Part shown: positions 1 through 14,260 of the stretch, in pieces
Layout of the letters: each line of letters opens with the position of its first letter
How positions within the stretch are numbered: position 1 is the stretch's first letter
Assembly: GCF_901000735.1 (NCBI RefSeq)
Contig: NC_081545.1
Span: forward strand, 7,493,540-7,557,539
Direction: 5' to 3'
DNA: 64,000 nt
DNA from: Corylus avellana
Lineage: Eukaryota > Streptophyta > Magnoliopsida > Fagales > Betulaceae
The notes under the pieces: model-generated
Told to the model about the DNA's origin: nothing
The model's input: the letters and a program-made list of their open reading frames with translations, nothing else
Database searches by the model: none
Program-made: the position numbers and the translations under genes

Positions 1-660
1 AATTCTGTAAATTCAACTAATATGAGATAAACATCACATCTAACTGTTCATCTTCTACGTATCCAAAATACATATTTTGCTATAGTAATAATTTACCTTG
101 GGATTAACACAGTAAACTTAAAAATTCTTTATTTTATCTTCTGATCTTTTTCTCAATCTCCCATTTTTGAACATTACCATTGAATTTGTTATATGGGTCT
201 TACACATGGATCCCACATATCCAATGATAATTTTAAAAAGTTGAAAGATGAGAGAAGAATGAGACGATGATTTGTAGCACTTCTCTTCTAAATTTCTAGT
301 TGGCATGTAATTCTAGAAGATTAAGCACTTTTTGGTAATTTCTTGCTTAGGAAAAAAAAAATACCAATTTCGTAGAGTAAGCTGAATGCTTGTGAAGGTC
401 ATCCAAGATTGTCCGCTGCACCTTTTTAAATGGTCCAAGGGATAACCAGCTAGACTTCCTTCCCCTCTAGTACTTCTTAGAACATATAAAAAAGATTATG
501 TGGAATTTTGTAAAGTGACCTCTGTTTTGTTCTGACTAATTTTTATGATCGAATTTGACGCAATTTACAATGCAAGGGTTGACATATTTCTAAGCTTGTT
601 AATGCATCGAATCTTTCTGGGAATCTAGCTTGGATCCAGCACCTCTACAGCGCAGCAATT
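1..660. repeat. Segmental duplication, copy A left arm
   Basis: This stretch is nearly collinear with 18024-18715, including the shared string aacatataaaaaagattatg. The copies differ by scattered substitutions and small indels; copy A lacks about 23 bp of copy B near 535. The similarity stops near 655-660, after gcagcaattaat, where copy A enters the 3' flank of the receptor kinase. No gene is seen in it; the short open frame at 118-306 looks spurious. Confidence 0.85.
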
Positions 661-986
661 AATGTTTGGAATTAAGCTAAAGTCTATGGCTAATTTTCCT
701 CCTCTTGATGCAGAAGTGCAGTTAATGTATATACTAATGAAAGGATTAAATAACAGACACAATGGGGTCGGATTCACAGACAATCAGAAAACTTGTGAGA
801 AAAACTATTTGGAGGTTCAAACTGATGGGAAGGAATTAAAATTACATTGAACTGATTGCCATTAGCAAAATAAGTTACACTGAAATAGACCAAAAAAAAA
901 TGGCCTTCCTTGTTCATGGGAACCACAATATGAAGTAGTAGAAACTGGTAAAGAGAAAACATGACTCGTGATGAGAATCTCAATCA

Positions 987-5882
<4,896 letters not shown>

Positions 5883-5982
5883 NNNNNNNNNNNNNNNNNN
5901 NNNNNNNNNNNNNNNNNNNNNNNNNNNNNNNNNNNNNNNNNNNNNNNNNNNNNNNNNNNNNNNNNNNNNNNNNNNNNNNNNN
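5883..5982. other. Assembly gap (100 N)
   Basis: A run of exactly 100 N, probably a placeholder for an unknown length. The left edge cuts a receptor-kinase exon; the right edge starts inside the leader repeat of the pararetroviral element. The missing kinase 5' exons and any 5' end of the element are therefore unresolved here. Confidence 0.98.
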
Positions 5983-6024
5983 CATCTATATTATGCATAC
6001 TGCGCTTCCACCCCTCCCCCCATT

Positions 6025-6038
6025 TGGTATCAGAGCCA
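6025..6038 (+). promoter_or_regulatory. Primer-binding site for initiator tRNA-Met
   Basis: TGGTATCAGAGCCA is complementary to the 3' end of plant initiator tRNA-Met and is the standard minus-strand primer site of Caulimoviridae and many copia elements. A second identical copy lies at 12827-12840. Confidence 0.9.
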
Positions 6039-6071
6039 TAAGAGTTCCGATCTCTTTGCTGCCTTGATGTA

Positions 6072-6461
6072 CACCCTGCTCTCTTTTTCCCCCCCTGAGT
6101 ATAGTCTTGCTCTTTTCCTCTTTGCTTACCCTCTGTTAACCTTTCTCTGTGTCGAGGTTCTAGTTGCTTTACGGTAGTCCACCACCCCGTCAGTACAGTT
6201 TCAAGTTACCACCCCGTCACCTCAGTTTGCGAACCTGTAAGTCCCGTTGAAAGCCTGGGTTGGCGTGTTAGGGCATTAAGTAGGTGCTGAGGGCTAGGCC
6301 AAGGGTCTGCGTAACCTGTATGTTAGGCCAAGGGTATGTGTGGATAGTTGAGCGTCTAGAAAGGACATGCTTAGGAAGTTTAACCAGTGAGTGAGTACCT
6401 AGGATGAGATCCTTTAAGACTTCACCCAGTGTGTAATTTTGAGTTTAGTTTGTGTGTCAAA
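6072..6461 (+). other. Leader of the pararetroviral element
   Basis: Untranslated leader between the primer site and the first ATG of the polyprotein. It contains small internal duplications: ccaccccgtca followed by a cagttt tail near 6181 and 6209, and aggccaagggt near 6296 and 6325. The part 6072-6282 is missing from the second leader copy downstream. Confidence 0.6.
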
Positions 6462-9400
6462 ATGTGGAGATCTAATTCTTCTGTTAGTTCTAATTCCAGT
6501 TTGCCACCGGACGTGGTTAACTATGAAAATATTTCTGTTGATGGTGATAATGATTTCAGTAAGTGGAACATCCCTAAGCTGGACGCTAAGGATGTCTACA
6601 ACACTACTTCGTTTCAGTCTTCTTTTAAAATTCAATATTCTGTCAAAACTGTTGAACAAACCTTTGCGGTTTCAGATAATAATCAGACTATTACCTTGTT
6701 CAACAAGAAATTTGTTAATGATGCTCTTGCAAAAAAATACAGATTTTTGCACATTGGTTCTGTCCAAGTTGCAGTCAAGCCCTTGACTCGACTCGGTATT
6801 AATGCTTCTGTTTTGCTTTGTTTGCGTGATGCTAGGTTTCTTGATTTTAAAACCAGCATTATTGGCATGATTCAGTCATCATTATTTGGTGGTCCTGTCC
6901 ACTTTGATGTTTTCCCTAATATGTCTCTTTCTTTAACTGATGTTCATATTCTGAAAGCTCTAACGCTGAATATACTCACATCAGGATATAATATGGAAGA
7001 AGGTAGCCATTCTATTGCTATCATCTACCGTATTTATTACAAATTGATGAAAACAAATCTGGATCCTAGAGCTGTAATTAAGAATCCAGGCGAATCGACT
7101 CTGTTGATTCAAAGTTCTACTCAGAATGCTCATATTAAAACTCCAAAAATGATTCGATGGGCTGAGATTGACCTCCCCAACGAATGGCTTTTGGAAGGTG
7201 TTGCAAAACCTTCTCGAGTAGTTAACAATGCCTCTAATCTTGATTACATCCAACAATACATGGATGGATCTGTTAAAATCAATTTTGCTGATTTGGGATA
7301 TTCAAACAGAATTGAACGTCCCATGTTGATTAACGAACGAAGGAATTCTTTTACTGGTTCAACAACCTCAGAAGGACTCCGTCGTCGTGATAAAGATGTC
7401 GACGAATCCCTTAACGATTCTCCTCATCTTCATCCCACAGTTAATCCTGGTTTGAAACTCAAAGGAATTTCTACCGATTCCCAAGTTTCGTCTGCTTTTT
7501 ATTCCACTAAAAATCATCCCCTAACGGATGATGATCGTGGATCTCTTTCTCCTTCTGCTTCTGATTTTGTTGCTCCTCTTCCCTCAAATCTCCCTCATCA
7601 GTGTAATGTTATCACTGCTCATATCAGAGATTTCTTCTCTGTCATTGATTGGTCTGCTCTAAACAAAGATTTTTCTTCAAAAGAAAATCGTGATTTGCGG
7701 CATGCTTACCGTGCCAAATATTCTCAAAAGGAACGAGATCTAATCAAGGTCAAGTGGACCGAGACTATGATCGAGTCCCAAACTCACATTTTGTTTTTTG
7801 ATTTTCTCCAAAAACATTTTCCTGACGATAATGTTTTGAATGTTGTCAAAAAGGAGTTTGTCAAAGAGGATAAATCTGTCATCAGAGCTTCCCATCCTCC
7901 TAATGAAAATACTCTTCTTGAGGTCAACAAAATGGTTGTCAAGTGTTCCCCTTTCAAAACTCATGATGAGGACCCTGTCACTAACGACAGGAGGATCATC
8001 GAACAAAACAATTTTGTTTCCCAATCCCTTCATATCATAGGACAACAGCTAGATCGGATTGAGGAAAAACTTCCCTCTTCTTCCTCTGATTTAAAGTTTT
8101 CCTCTGTTTCCCCAAAGATTGAAAAACCTCTGATTTCTCTCCCTGATTTAAAGAAATCTCCTGGTTTGAAAACCACTTCTCAAAAGAACGTTGAGAAAGT
8201 GAACAAATTGCTTTCTGAGCTGACTGAGTTAAAGACAACTCAGGCTAGTACCTCTGGTCAGAATTTTGCCATGGAAAAAGCTTTTTCATCTGATTCTGAT
8301 TCCTCTGCTGATTCCACTGATTCTGACATCAAAGTTCTTGAACAAAACTTTGGCAAGATTGAAATGGAGCCAAAACTCCAAAGGATCTTTGACGGATCTA
8401 GAACTTTCAATCAGACAAAGAATTTTTATCCGAAACCAACCCCTCCTGATTTACAATTTGAGGAAAGGTTTCTCCAAACTCAATTTTCTGTTTCTGCTGA
8501 TAAATTGTATGAATGGAACATTGATGGTTTGTCTGAGCAAGAACTGCTCAACAAGATGAATCATATGGCCATGGTTGCTAATGTCTATATCTCAAACCAC
8601 AGTAAAAGCCAGACTGATATTGTGGATTTACTTGCTACTGGTTTTTCTGGAACCCTTCGAAATTGGTGGGATAATTATCTCACTGAAGATAGAAGAAACC
8701 AGATCAGGAAAACAGTAAAGTGTGATGAAGAAGGTATACCCATTTTCAACGAGGAAGTTGGTATGGGTGAACCTGACGGTGTTAACACTTTGATTTATAC
8801 AATTATCAAGAATTTTGTTGGAACTCCTTCCAACATTACTTCTCGTATTTCTGATTATTTAAACAATTTTCGATGCCCTACTATGTCTGACTATAGATGG
8901 TATCAAGATGTTTTTCTTTCTCGTGTTATGATGAGATCTGATAGCCAAAAACCTTATTGGAAAGAAAAGTTTATTGATGGATTGCCTTCATTATTTGCTC
9001 ACAAAGTAAAAGATGAATTGATCAGTACTGACACTGGTCTTATTGATTTTGAAAGATTAACTTATGGAGATTTATTCTCCACAGTGAAGAAACTTGGCAT
9101 TAAGATGTGCATCGATCAAAAAATGATCCGACAGCAGCTTAAGAACGCCAAGAAAGCTAAGTATGAAATGGGAAATTTCTGTGAACAATTCGGATTGCCT
9201 CCTATTGCTCCCTCAAAGAAGCATAAGAAGAAATCCAGAAAAGATTTCATGAAATCTTCCCCTCCATGTTACAACAGAAACAAGACAAGAAAATTTAACA
9301 AACCTAAATTTTCTAAGTCTCCCAAACGGAGTAAAAGTTCTAAATTTGAAAAATATTTTTCAAAAGATAAGTGTTTTAATTGCGGAGAAACAGGACACTA

Positions 9401-11012
9401 TGCTGACAAGTGCCCTAAACCTCCCAAAAAGATTAAACAAGAGATCAATGCTTTAAACATCAAGGACGATGAAAAGCAAAAAATCTTTCGAATTTTACAA
9501 AACAATGGTTTTTCTGACTATTCTTCTAATGATGATCTTCCATCTTCTTCCAGTTCTGATTATCATTCTGATTCCTCTGTTTATAAAAATTGTGTTAAAT
9601 TTGAGAACTGTGCCGGTTCTTGCTGCAACACAAAAACTTGTTCAATGATGTCCAAATCAGAAGAACAAGAAGATTTGCTTTTAACTTTAATTTCTAAGAT
9701 TGATAATCCTGAGTTAAAAGAAGAGTATCTTAAAAAACTTAAGAAACTCATGATGAAAGATTTTGAAAAACCAGCTACTTCCAAAATCTCTCTTGAAGAC
9801 ACTTTGAAACGTTTTTCAAATCCGAAAAACAAAGTGCTTACTATCTCAGATTTGCAGCATGAGATTAGTAACATCAAGAAAGATATTGTGAAATTGCAAA
9901 CTGACTTGCAAGCTGTTAAAACTGAGAACAAAGATTTACAACAACAGCTCCTGCTGTTAAATCTTAACAAATGTTTTTCAGAAAGTGCTTCCAGTAACGA
10001 AGATACTAAAAATTTTGAGCATAATGATGAAGCTGAGTCCACCCATAAACCTCTCTCTGATGAGGTTAAGGTTGTCAGTATGATTAGTAAAAATGTTCCT
10101 CCCAAATGGTATTCAAAAGTTCATATCCGTATTTCTGATGAATATACTTTTGATGTTATTGCATTAATTGATTCTGGTTCTGACTTGAATTGCATTCAAG
10201 AAGATTTTGTTCTTAAAAAATATTTTGAAACATCCACTGAAAAATTGAATTCTGCCAGTGGAAACAAGTTGCATATCAAATATGAACTCAGTAACGTTCA
10301 TGTTTGCCAAAATGATGTTCATTTTCATACTTCTGCAGTTCTTGTTAAAAATATGAAAGAAAAAGTGATTCTTGGCATGCCTTTTCTTGCTTTACTTTAT
10401 TCATTTTCTGTTAATGAAATTGGTGTTTCAACTGTTAAGTTTGATTCTGATATTCAATTCCAATTTGCTTCTAAATTTGAAATTGATATTAACAGGTTAA
10501 GTAATAGGTTTCCAGGACTAGAGTCTGATGAGTACCCTACTCCCATTAGGACTTTATCCTGTTTAAACACTCCCCCTGACGGTCGTGTTTTGCCTACAAT
10601 TCTTGTTCATCCTTACCCTAAGCACATGGCGCATATTATTATTACTGCTTTACTTTGCATCAAAATAATTTTAAAATTGTTTTGTACTATTTTAAAAATT
10701 TTCACATCTTTATTCCTAATTTCTTTCCTTTTGAAATTTTGCAGTGCCACCATGACAGGCAAAAAAGATAAAGAGAAAGTTGTTTCCAAGGCTTTGACCA
10801 TAAAGTCAGAGTCTTCCATTGCTCCCATTGCTTCTCCTTTACCCTTTTCATCTGTTGCCTTAACCAACAGATTTACTCCTTTCAATCCTGGTTCCCAGGT
10901 TTCCTACTCCAGCACCCTTGCTGCTCCTTATGATCCCTTTGCGGATCCTTCCCAGAAACCATCCATTAAGTACGACAAGACGTCGGAATACATGGCCCTC
11001 CCTTATTCCTAA
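6462..11012 (+). CDS. Pararetroviral polyprotein: movement protein, coat/zinc knuckle, aspartic protease; no RT/RNase H
   Basis: Open for 1,516 residues from the ATG at 6462; the frame is open a little further upstream without an ATG. Residues about 45-290 resemble a 30K-superfamily movement protein, with a core around CLRDARFLD. The middle (about 330-700) is Ser/Lys-rich and low in complexity. A coat-like region follows, with YEWNIDGLSEQELLNKM and GTLRNWWDNYL, then basic stretches and a CCHC knuckle CFNCGETGHYADKC at 971-984. The retropepsin signature ALIDSGSDLN has its catalytic Asp at 1237. Reverse transcriptase should follow, but the chain instead enters a hydrophobic stretch at about 1389-1427 and then an 86-residue segment that belongs to the downstream frame. 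A 4.5-kb frame without stops suggests recent insertion or trans-mobilisation. Domain calls are by motif only. Confidence 0.8.
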   Translation: MWRSNSSVSSNSSLPPDVVNYENISVDGDNDFSKWNIPKLDAKDVYNTTSFQSSFKIQYSVKTVEQTFAVSDNNQTITLFNKKFVNDALAKKYRFLHIGSVQVAVKPLTRLGINASVLLCLRDARFLDFKTSIIGMIQSSLFGGPVHFDVFPNMSLSLTDVHILKALTLNILTSGYNMEEGSHSIAIIYRIYYKLMKTNLDPRAVIKNPGESTLLIQSSTQNAHIKTPKMIRWAEIDLPNEWLLEGVAKPSRVVNNASNLDYIQQYMDGSVKINFADLGYSNRIERPMLINERRNSFTGSTTSEGLRRRDKDVDESLNDSPHLHPTVNPGLKLKGISTDSQVSSAFYSTKNHPLTDDDRGSLSPSASDFVAPLPSNLPHQCNVITAHIRDFFSVIDWSALNKDFSSKENRDLRHAYRAKYSQKERDLIKVKWTETMIESQTHILFFDFLQKHFPDDNVLNVVKKEFVKEDKSVIRASHPPNENTLLEVNKMVVKCSPFKTHDEDPVTNDRRIIEQNNFVSQSLHIIGQQLDRIEEKLPSSSSDLKFSSVSPKIEKPLISLPDLKKSPGLKTTSQKNVEKVNKLLSELTELKTTQASTSGQNFAMEKAFSSDSDSSADSTDSDIKVLEQNFGKIEMEPKLQRIFDGSRTFNQTKNFYPKPTPPDLQFEERFLQTQFSVSADKLYEWNIDGLSEQELLNKMNHMAMVANVYISNHSKSQTDIVDLLATGFSGTLRNWWDNYLTEDRRNQIRKTVKCDEEGIPIFNEEVGMGEPDGVNTLIYTIIKNFVGTPSNITSRISDYLNNFRCPTMSDYRWYQDVFLSRVMMRSDSQKPYWKEKFIDGLPSLFAHKVKDELISTDTGLIDFERLTYGDLFSTVKKLGIKMCIDQKMIRQQLKNAKKAKYEMGNFCEQFGLPPIAPSKKHKKKSRKDFMKSSPPCYNRNKTRKFNKPKFSKSPKRSKSSKFEKYFSKDKCFNCGETGHYADKCPKPPKKIKQEINALNIKDDEKQKIFRILQNNGFSDYSSNDDLPSSSSSDYHSDSSVYKNCVKFENCAGSCCNTKTCSMMSKSEEQEDLLLTLISKIDNPELKEEYLKKLKKLMMKDFEKPATSKISLEDTLKRFSNPKNKVLTISDLQHEISNIKKDIVKLQTDLQAVKTENKDLQQQLLLLNLNKCFSESASSNEDTKNFEHNDEAESTHKPLSDEVKVVSMISKNVPPKWYSKVHIRISDEYTFDVIALIDSGSDLNCIQEDFVLKKYFETSTEKLNSASGNKLHIKYELSNVHVCQNDVHFHTSAVLVKNMKEKVILGMPFLALLYSFSVNEIGVSTVKFDSDIQFQFASKFEIDINRLSNRFPGLESDEYPTPIRTLSCLNTPPDGRVLPTILVHPYPKHMAHIIITALLCIKIILKLFCTILKIFTSLFLISFLLKFCSATMTGKKDKEKVVSKALTIKSESSIAPIASPLPFSSVALTNRFTPFNPGSQVSYSSTLAAPYDPFADPSQKPSIKYDKTSEYMALPYS
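10626..10751 (+). other. Intron-like acceptor and strong start context ahead of the second frame
   Basis: The sequence before 10745 is T-rich and ends ttttgcag, like a plant 3' splice site. It is followed at once by gccaccATGaca, a near-ideal initiation context with the ATG at 10752. Read as protein the same stretch gives a run of hydrophobic residues that resembles translated intron. A spliced mRNA could deliver the second frame; this is inferred, and I did not identify a donor. Confidence 0.4.
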
Positions 11013-12017
11013 AATTTATTTTTTGTTGAATTAAATCGGGTCTCCTCTTCCCTTTCCCCCGGAGATATTGCCGTTTCTTATTTTCCTCCAAATTTTCATT
11101 GGATCCCTGAACATCCTTTGAAAAATTTAGCCTATTATTCTGCTATCTTGAAACAAACAAGTTCTGTTTTCTTCAAAGCCATTCCAGACAGGCTTAATCC
11201 CCAGAAAACAATTTACCACAGTGTTTATTCCAAGAAAATTATTTCTGAAAAAGAATTGGGAAATCACCCCTCTGCTTCCAGGTCCCTTAACGGGTTCAAC
11301 ATTCTTTGTAATTATTATGATTACATTGATGCCTATTTTAAATTTCTGCTTCATCAAACCTCGAAATTTGAACATTCTTGGTTTGTCAGTTTTGTTAAAG
11401 ACTTCTACGGTATCCTTCCCCTCTGGTTCTCCAGGTGGTGGAACCAATTTGGTCTTCTCCCTGATATTCTCCCCCTCCAACTTGTTGATGCTTTTCAATT
11501 GTTTAAAAGTCACTTCAAGGTTGATTCCTATGGAGCTAAGTTTTCTACTATGCTTCATTTTGTTAAAAAATTCAAAATTCCTTGGATTCTGAGATGGCAA
11601 TATCACCTCTCAGAAGACAAAATTCAAAGACATTGGTATATCAAATGGTGGGATAAATGCTCACTAAACAATTCCATTGTCCTTGCTGTTAAAAACATGG
11701 TTCACGCCCCCAAGGCCCTCCCTGCCCCAAAGGCGTCTGCTTTATCCAATTTGTTAATTCCCCCCCGTGCTTTCTCTTCTCCAAAAAGAGAAAAAGAAAG
11801 TTCCCCTGCTTCCTCCCATTCGACCTCTTCAAGTTCTTCAAAGAAGAATTCTTCCAAGAAGAAAGAAATGATTGAAGCCCTACTTGCTGCCCTGGATAAC
11901 TTGGACGATGAAGAAGATGAGACGTCTAAACCATCTGCCGAAAAGCCTATTCAGATTCCTCCTTATTTTGAAGACTCACAAAACTACTATCCCTATCCAG
12001 GGGTTGAAGACATGTGA
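10752..12017 (+). pseudogene. Second viral reading frame, interrupted by one in-frame stop
   Basis: From the ATG at 10752 the frame runs 86 codons to TAA at 11010-11012, then stays open in the same frame to TGA at 12015-12017. The downstream part, read from 11118, is a 299-residue block with the tryptophan-rich motif PLWFSRWWNQFG and a later WYIKWWDKC, then a Ser/Lys-rich and acidic tail. I recognise this Trp-rich block as a type often annotated next to pararetroviral polyproteins in plant genomes; its function is unknown to me. The same frame continues from the protease of the first reading frame, which would not be expected if a polymerase lay between them. A single nonsense change is the only break. 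Confidence 0.6.
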
Positions 12018-12029
12018 ATACTTGGGCTC

Positions 12030-12500
12030 ATAAACGGCCCTCAGATTTCAGTTTTTATCTAGCCTCTCAAACGGCTAGTTTTCTCAGGTTTTCCAAAGAT
12101 TGGCTCCTTAACGGCCAGTTTTATCCAGATTGACAGAGCTAGCTCATAACGGCTGGTTTTCAAAATTTTGGTTCCGGTTCTCCTTGATCTTAGACGGATC
12201 ACTGTTCATTACTATTTGGAGTTACTGTGAAAAATCACTGTTCACTTTTACTGTTCATGTCCGGACGACACGCGCAGGATTACTGTTCAGATGCACTGTT
12301 CACTCACTGTTCAAGATTTGTCTGCCGACACTACAGTGCCGACAGCTACTGTTTCAAATTGATTACTTTCTCTGTTCAGACTGGCGCCAGACGCGCCTCT
12401 ACTGTTTTCTTTTGACCGCATTAACGTGGCTCATGATTGTAATTTATTGTTTATGCTCAGCGTATATAACGGGCTCCCCTCCCCCATTGTAAGGCAGAGG
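12030..12500 (+). promoter_or_regulatory. Pararetroviral promoter with TATA box and two repeated-motif clusters
   Basis: TATATAA lies at 12463-12469, so transcription should start near 12490-12500. Upstream at about 12198-12310 ACTGTTCA occurs six times exactly, with looser variants to 12378. Further upstream, at about 12034-12160, AACGGC recurs four times, mostly followed by a GTTTT-type tail. Position and layout match the genome-length promoter of Caulimoviridae. Which factors bind these motifs is not known from the sequence. Confidence 0.65.
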
Positions 12501-12784
12501 TTTTTTGAGCGACTCTACCCTCCTCAGAAACTCTAGCCATTCCCCTCTCTTCTTGTATCCTCTCTTCCCTGTCCCTTACTTCAGTAAGTTCTAACGCTTA
12601 CTTCTGTAAAGGTTTTATAATCTATAACGATTATTATTTTTCTGAGTTAATTTTATCAACTGCTTTTAATTTTAGTTGTTTATTTTGATTATACAATTGT
12701 CATAACGCCACTTTGGACGGTTCTATTGCTTTGATTTATAATTGCTTATTTTCTGCATTTTATTATCACCTCCCCTCATCCCTG

Positions 12785-12895
12785 CATCTATATTATGCAT
12801 ACTGCGCTTCCACCCCTCCCCCCATTTGGTATCAGAGCCATAAGAGTTCCGATCTCTTTGCTGCCTTGATGTAGGTGCTGAGGGCTAGGCCAAGG

Positions 12896-12899
<4 letters not shown>
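12785..12899 (+). repeat. Second, internally deleted copy of the pararetroviral leader start
   Basis: Positions 12785-12873 repeat 5983-6071, and 12874-12899 repeat 6283-6308. The 211 bp between them are missing, with gta present at both edges of the deletion in the upstream copy (6069-6071 and 6280-6282). The repeat ends at a TA run (about 12900-12928). Includes the primer site at 12827-12840. Confidence 0.9.

Positions 12900-12928
<29 letters not shown>
12900..12928. repeat. TA microsatellite at the element's right edge
   Basis: About 14 TA units directly after the truncated leader repeat. It may mark the integration or rearrangement breakpoint. The next 140 bp to about 13070 hold no recognisable gene and are rich in ggttccgg/accgg-type words. 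Confidence 0.85.
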
Positions 12929-12929
<1 letters not shown>

Positions 12930-13074
12930 TTACGGTTCCGGTAACCCAGTAAAAATCGGGTCTCAAAAACCGGATACCAGAACCGGGGTACCCAGTTTTT
13001 GATTTTTTTCAAACCAAAACTGGGTCCCTGATTCTCGGTTCTAGTTTCCCGATAATTTTTGACACCTCTAGATA

Positions 13075-14260
13075 TAGGGAATGGTCAATGTCTTTCAACT
13101 TTAATACTTGTCCTCATCTCCTTCCAAGAAGGAACATATTATTGTGATTCCGTGGCTTTCCAAAATCCACATGAAGAGCGGCAACTGCATTTTGTTTTTC
13201 GGATTGAGATTTCTTAGAATTCTCTTTAAATTTGAAATTCTTAAAATCATAAATCTCAGCTGTTCATCTCATTTAAAGGTCTAAAATAAGTCATATTTCA
13301 GCATTCAAGAAGTTAATTTAATGAGGAAGCTACCCTCATTAAATGCTGAAACATGACTTATTTTAGACGCGTGTTTAAGTAAAATAAATGATTGAGATTT
13401 ATAAATTTAAAAATCTCAAATTAAAAGAAAAAAAAAAATCTAAAAAATCTCGATCCCCACGTACTTAAATAAGTTATTGGCCTTCGAAGGCTAAAGATGG
13501 CCTCTTTCAAAATCTGCATGCCAACCGTACTTGCTAGCCCCACATGAGATGTACATCTACCTACACTCTACATTCGACTGAATGAATAAATATGACGTTT
13601 CTAAATCTGCATGTGTTTTGCAATATATCATTAAATAATTAACGCTAAATAATTTATTCTATGTGAAGTATGTCTACAAGCAGAGACAACAAAAAGAAAT
13701 CTATTAATCAAACGTAAAAAAAATTGCGATATTTTTTGCTGGCTTTGGAAGGATATTGATAATTTTTTAGTAATTTAAATAATAGTTTGAGCATAATATG
13801 TGAAGTTTTCCAATAAATATATAATTTTAATTAAAATGACAAGCTGGCAAGTAAAGGTCAAGGTCGTCTCCCCCTCTTTAATTCTCTCTCTTTCTAAGAA
13901 GGAATACACGGCAATCTTTTTTCAAAAACGTCCTCTGCGCCTTCTTCTCTGACGGTTTGACCTAAAACTGCTCACTAAGTAAGAAAGCTTTTTAACGATG
14001 AAATTAATATAAACGTCATTGTATGAAAGAATAAATGCTTACCATGTTTACTAAGTTAGTGCTAAAAAGAGATGGAGATTTATATATATAAGTAGATTTG
14101 ATTTATACATCTAAGCTTTTATAAATTTGTAAAACTTCATTTTTATTAATTTTTTAGTGTTGTATATATGATTTGTTATAAATACGAAATTGGTGAACTT
14201 AATTTTTATAAATTCATAAATAGAAAATATTATATAACTTAATCAACTCAAATATAATAT
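13075..14260. repeat. Segmental duplication, copy A right arm
   Basis: Collinear with 18745-19790: shared strings include tccttccaagaaggaacata, ccacatgagatgtacatcta and acttcatttttattaatttt. Copy A carries an extra foldback MITE at 13201-13456; copy B carries other small insertions. No coding capacity is seen. The stretch continues as AT-rich spacer to 14965, including an (AT)n microsatellite near 14500-14540. Confidence 0.8.
13201..13456. mobile_element. Foldback MITE in copy A only
   Basis: Starts GGATTGAGATTT and ends AAATCTCGATCC, which are inverted repeats. A longer inner palindrome pairs ctaaaataagtcatatttca near 13272 with tgaaacatgacttattttag near 13348. It is absent at the matching place in copy B, so it inserted or was lost after the duplication. 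I see no clear target-site duplication. Confidence 0.7.

Larger units (their letters stand above)
5983..12899 (+). mobile_element. Endogenous pararetrovirus-like element (Caulimoviridae-type) lacking polymerase
   Basis: The element has an initiator-Met tRNA primer site, a leader of about 420 nt, a long polyprotein frame, a second downstream frame, a TATA promoter, and then a second copy of the leader start. The polyprotein has movement-protein-like, coat-like, zinc-knuckle and aspartic-protease regions in the order known for Caulimoviridae. I find no reverse-transcriptase (no YxDD-type) or RNase H stretch in any frame between 6429 and 12780. The 89 bp at 5983-6071 recur, identical by eye, at 12785-12873, followed by 26 bp matching 6283-6308. 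Because the repeat includes the primer site, this resembles integration of more than one length of a circular genome rather than a simple LTR provirus. The left end is lost in the gap. The family (florendovirus- or petuvirus-like) is inferred. Confidence 0.75.

Noticed and set aside
6069..6282. Leader intron, judged from the shortened second copy
   Set aside because: Whatever the placement within the gta microhomology, the limits are not GT-AG.
9581..10105. 174-codon minus-strand frame inside the viral polyprotein
   Set aside because: Shadow of the Lys/Glu-rich coding strand; no motif.
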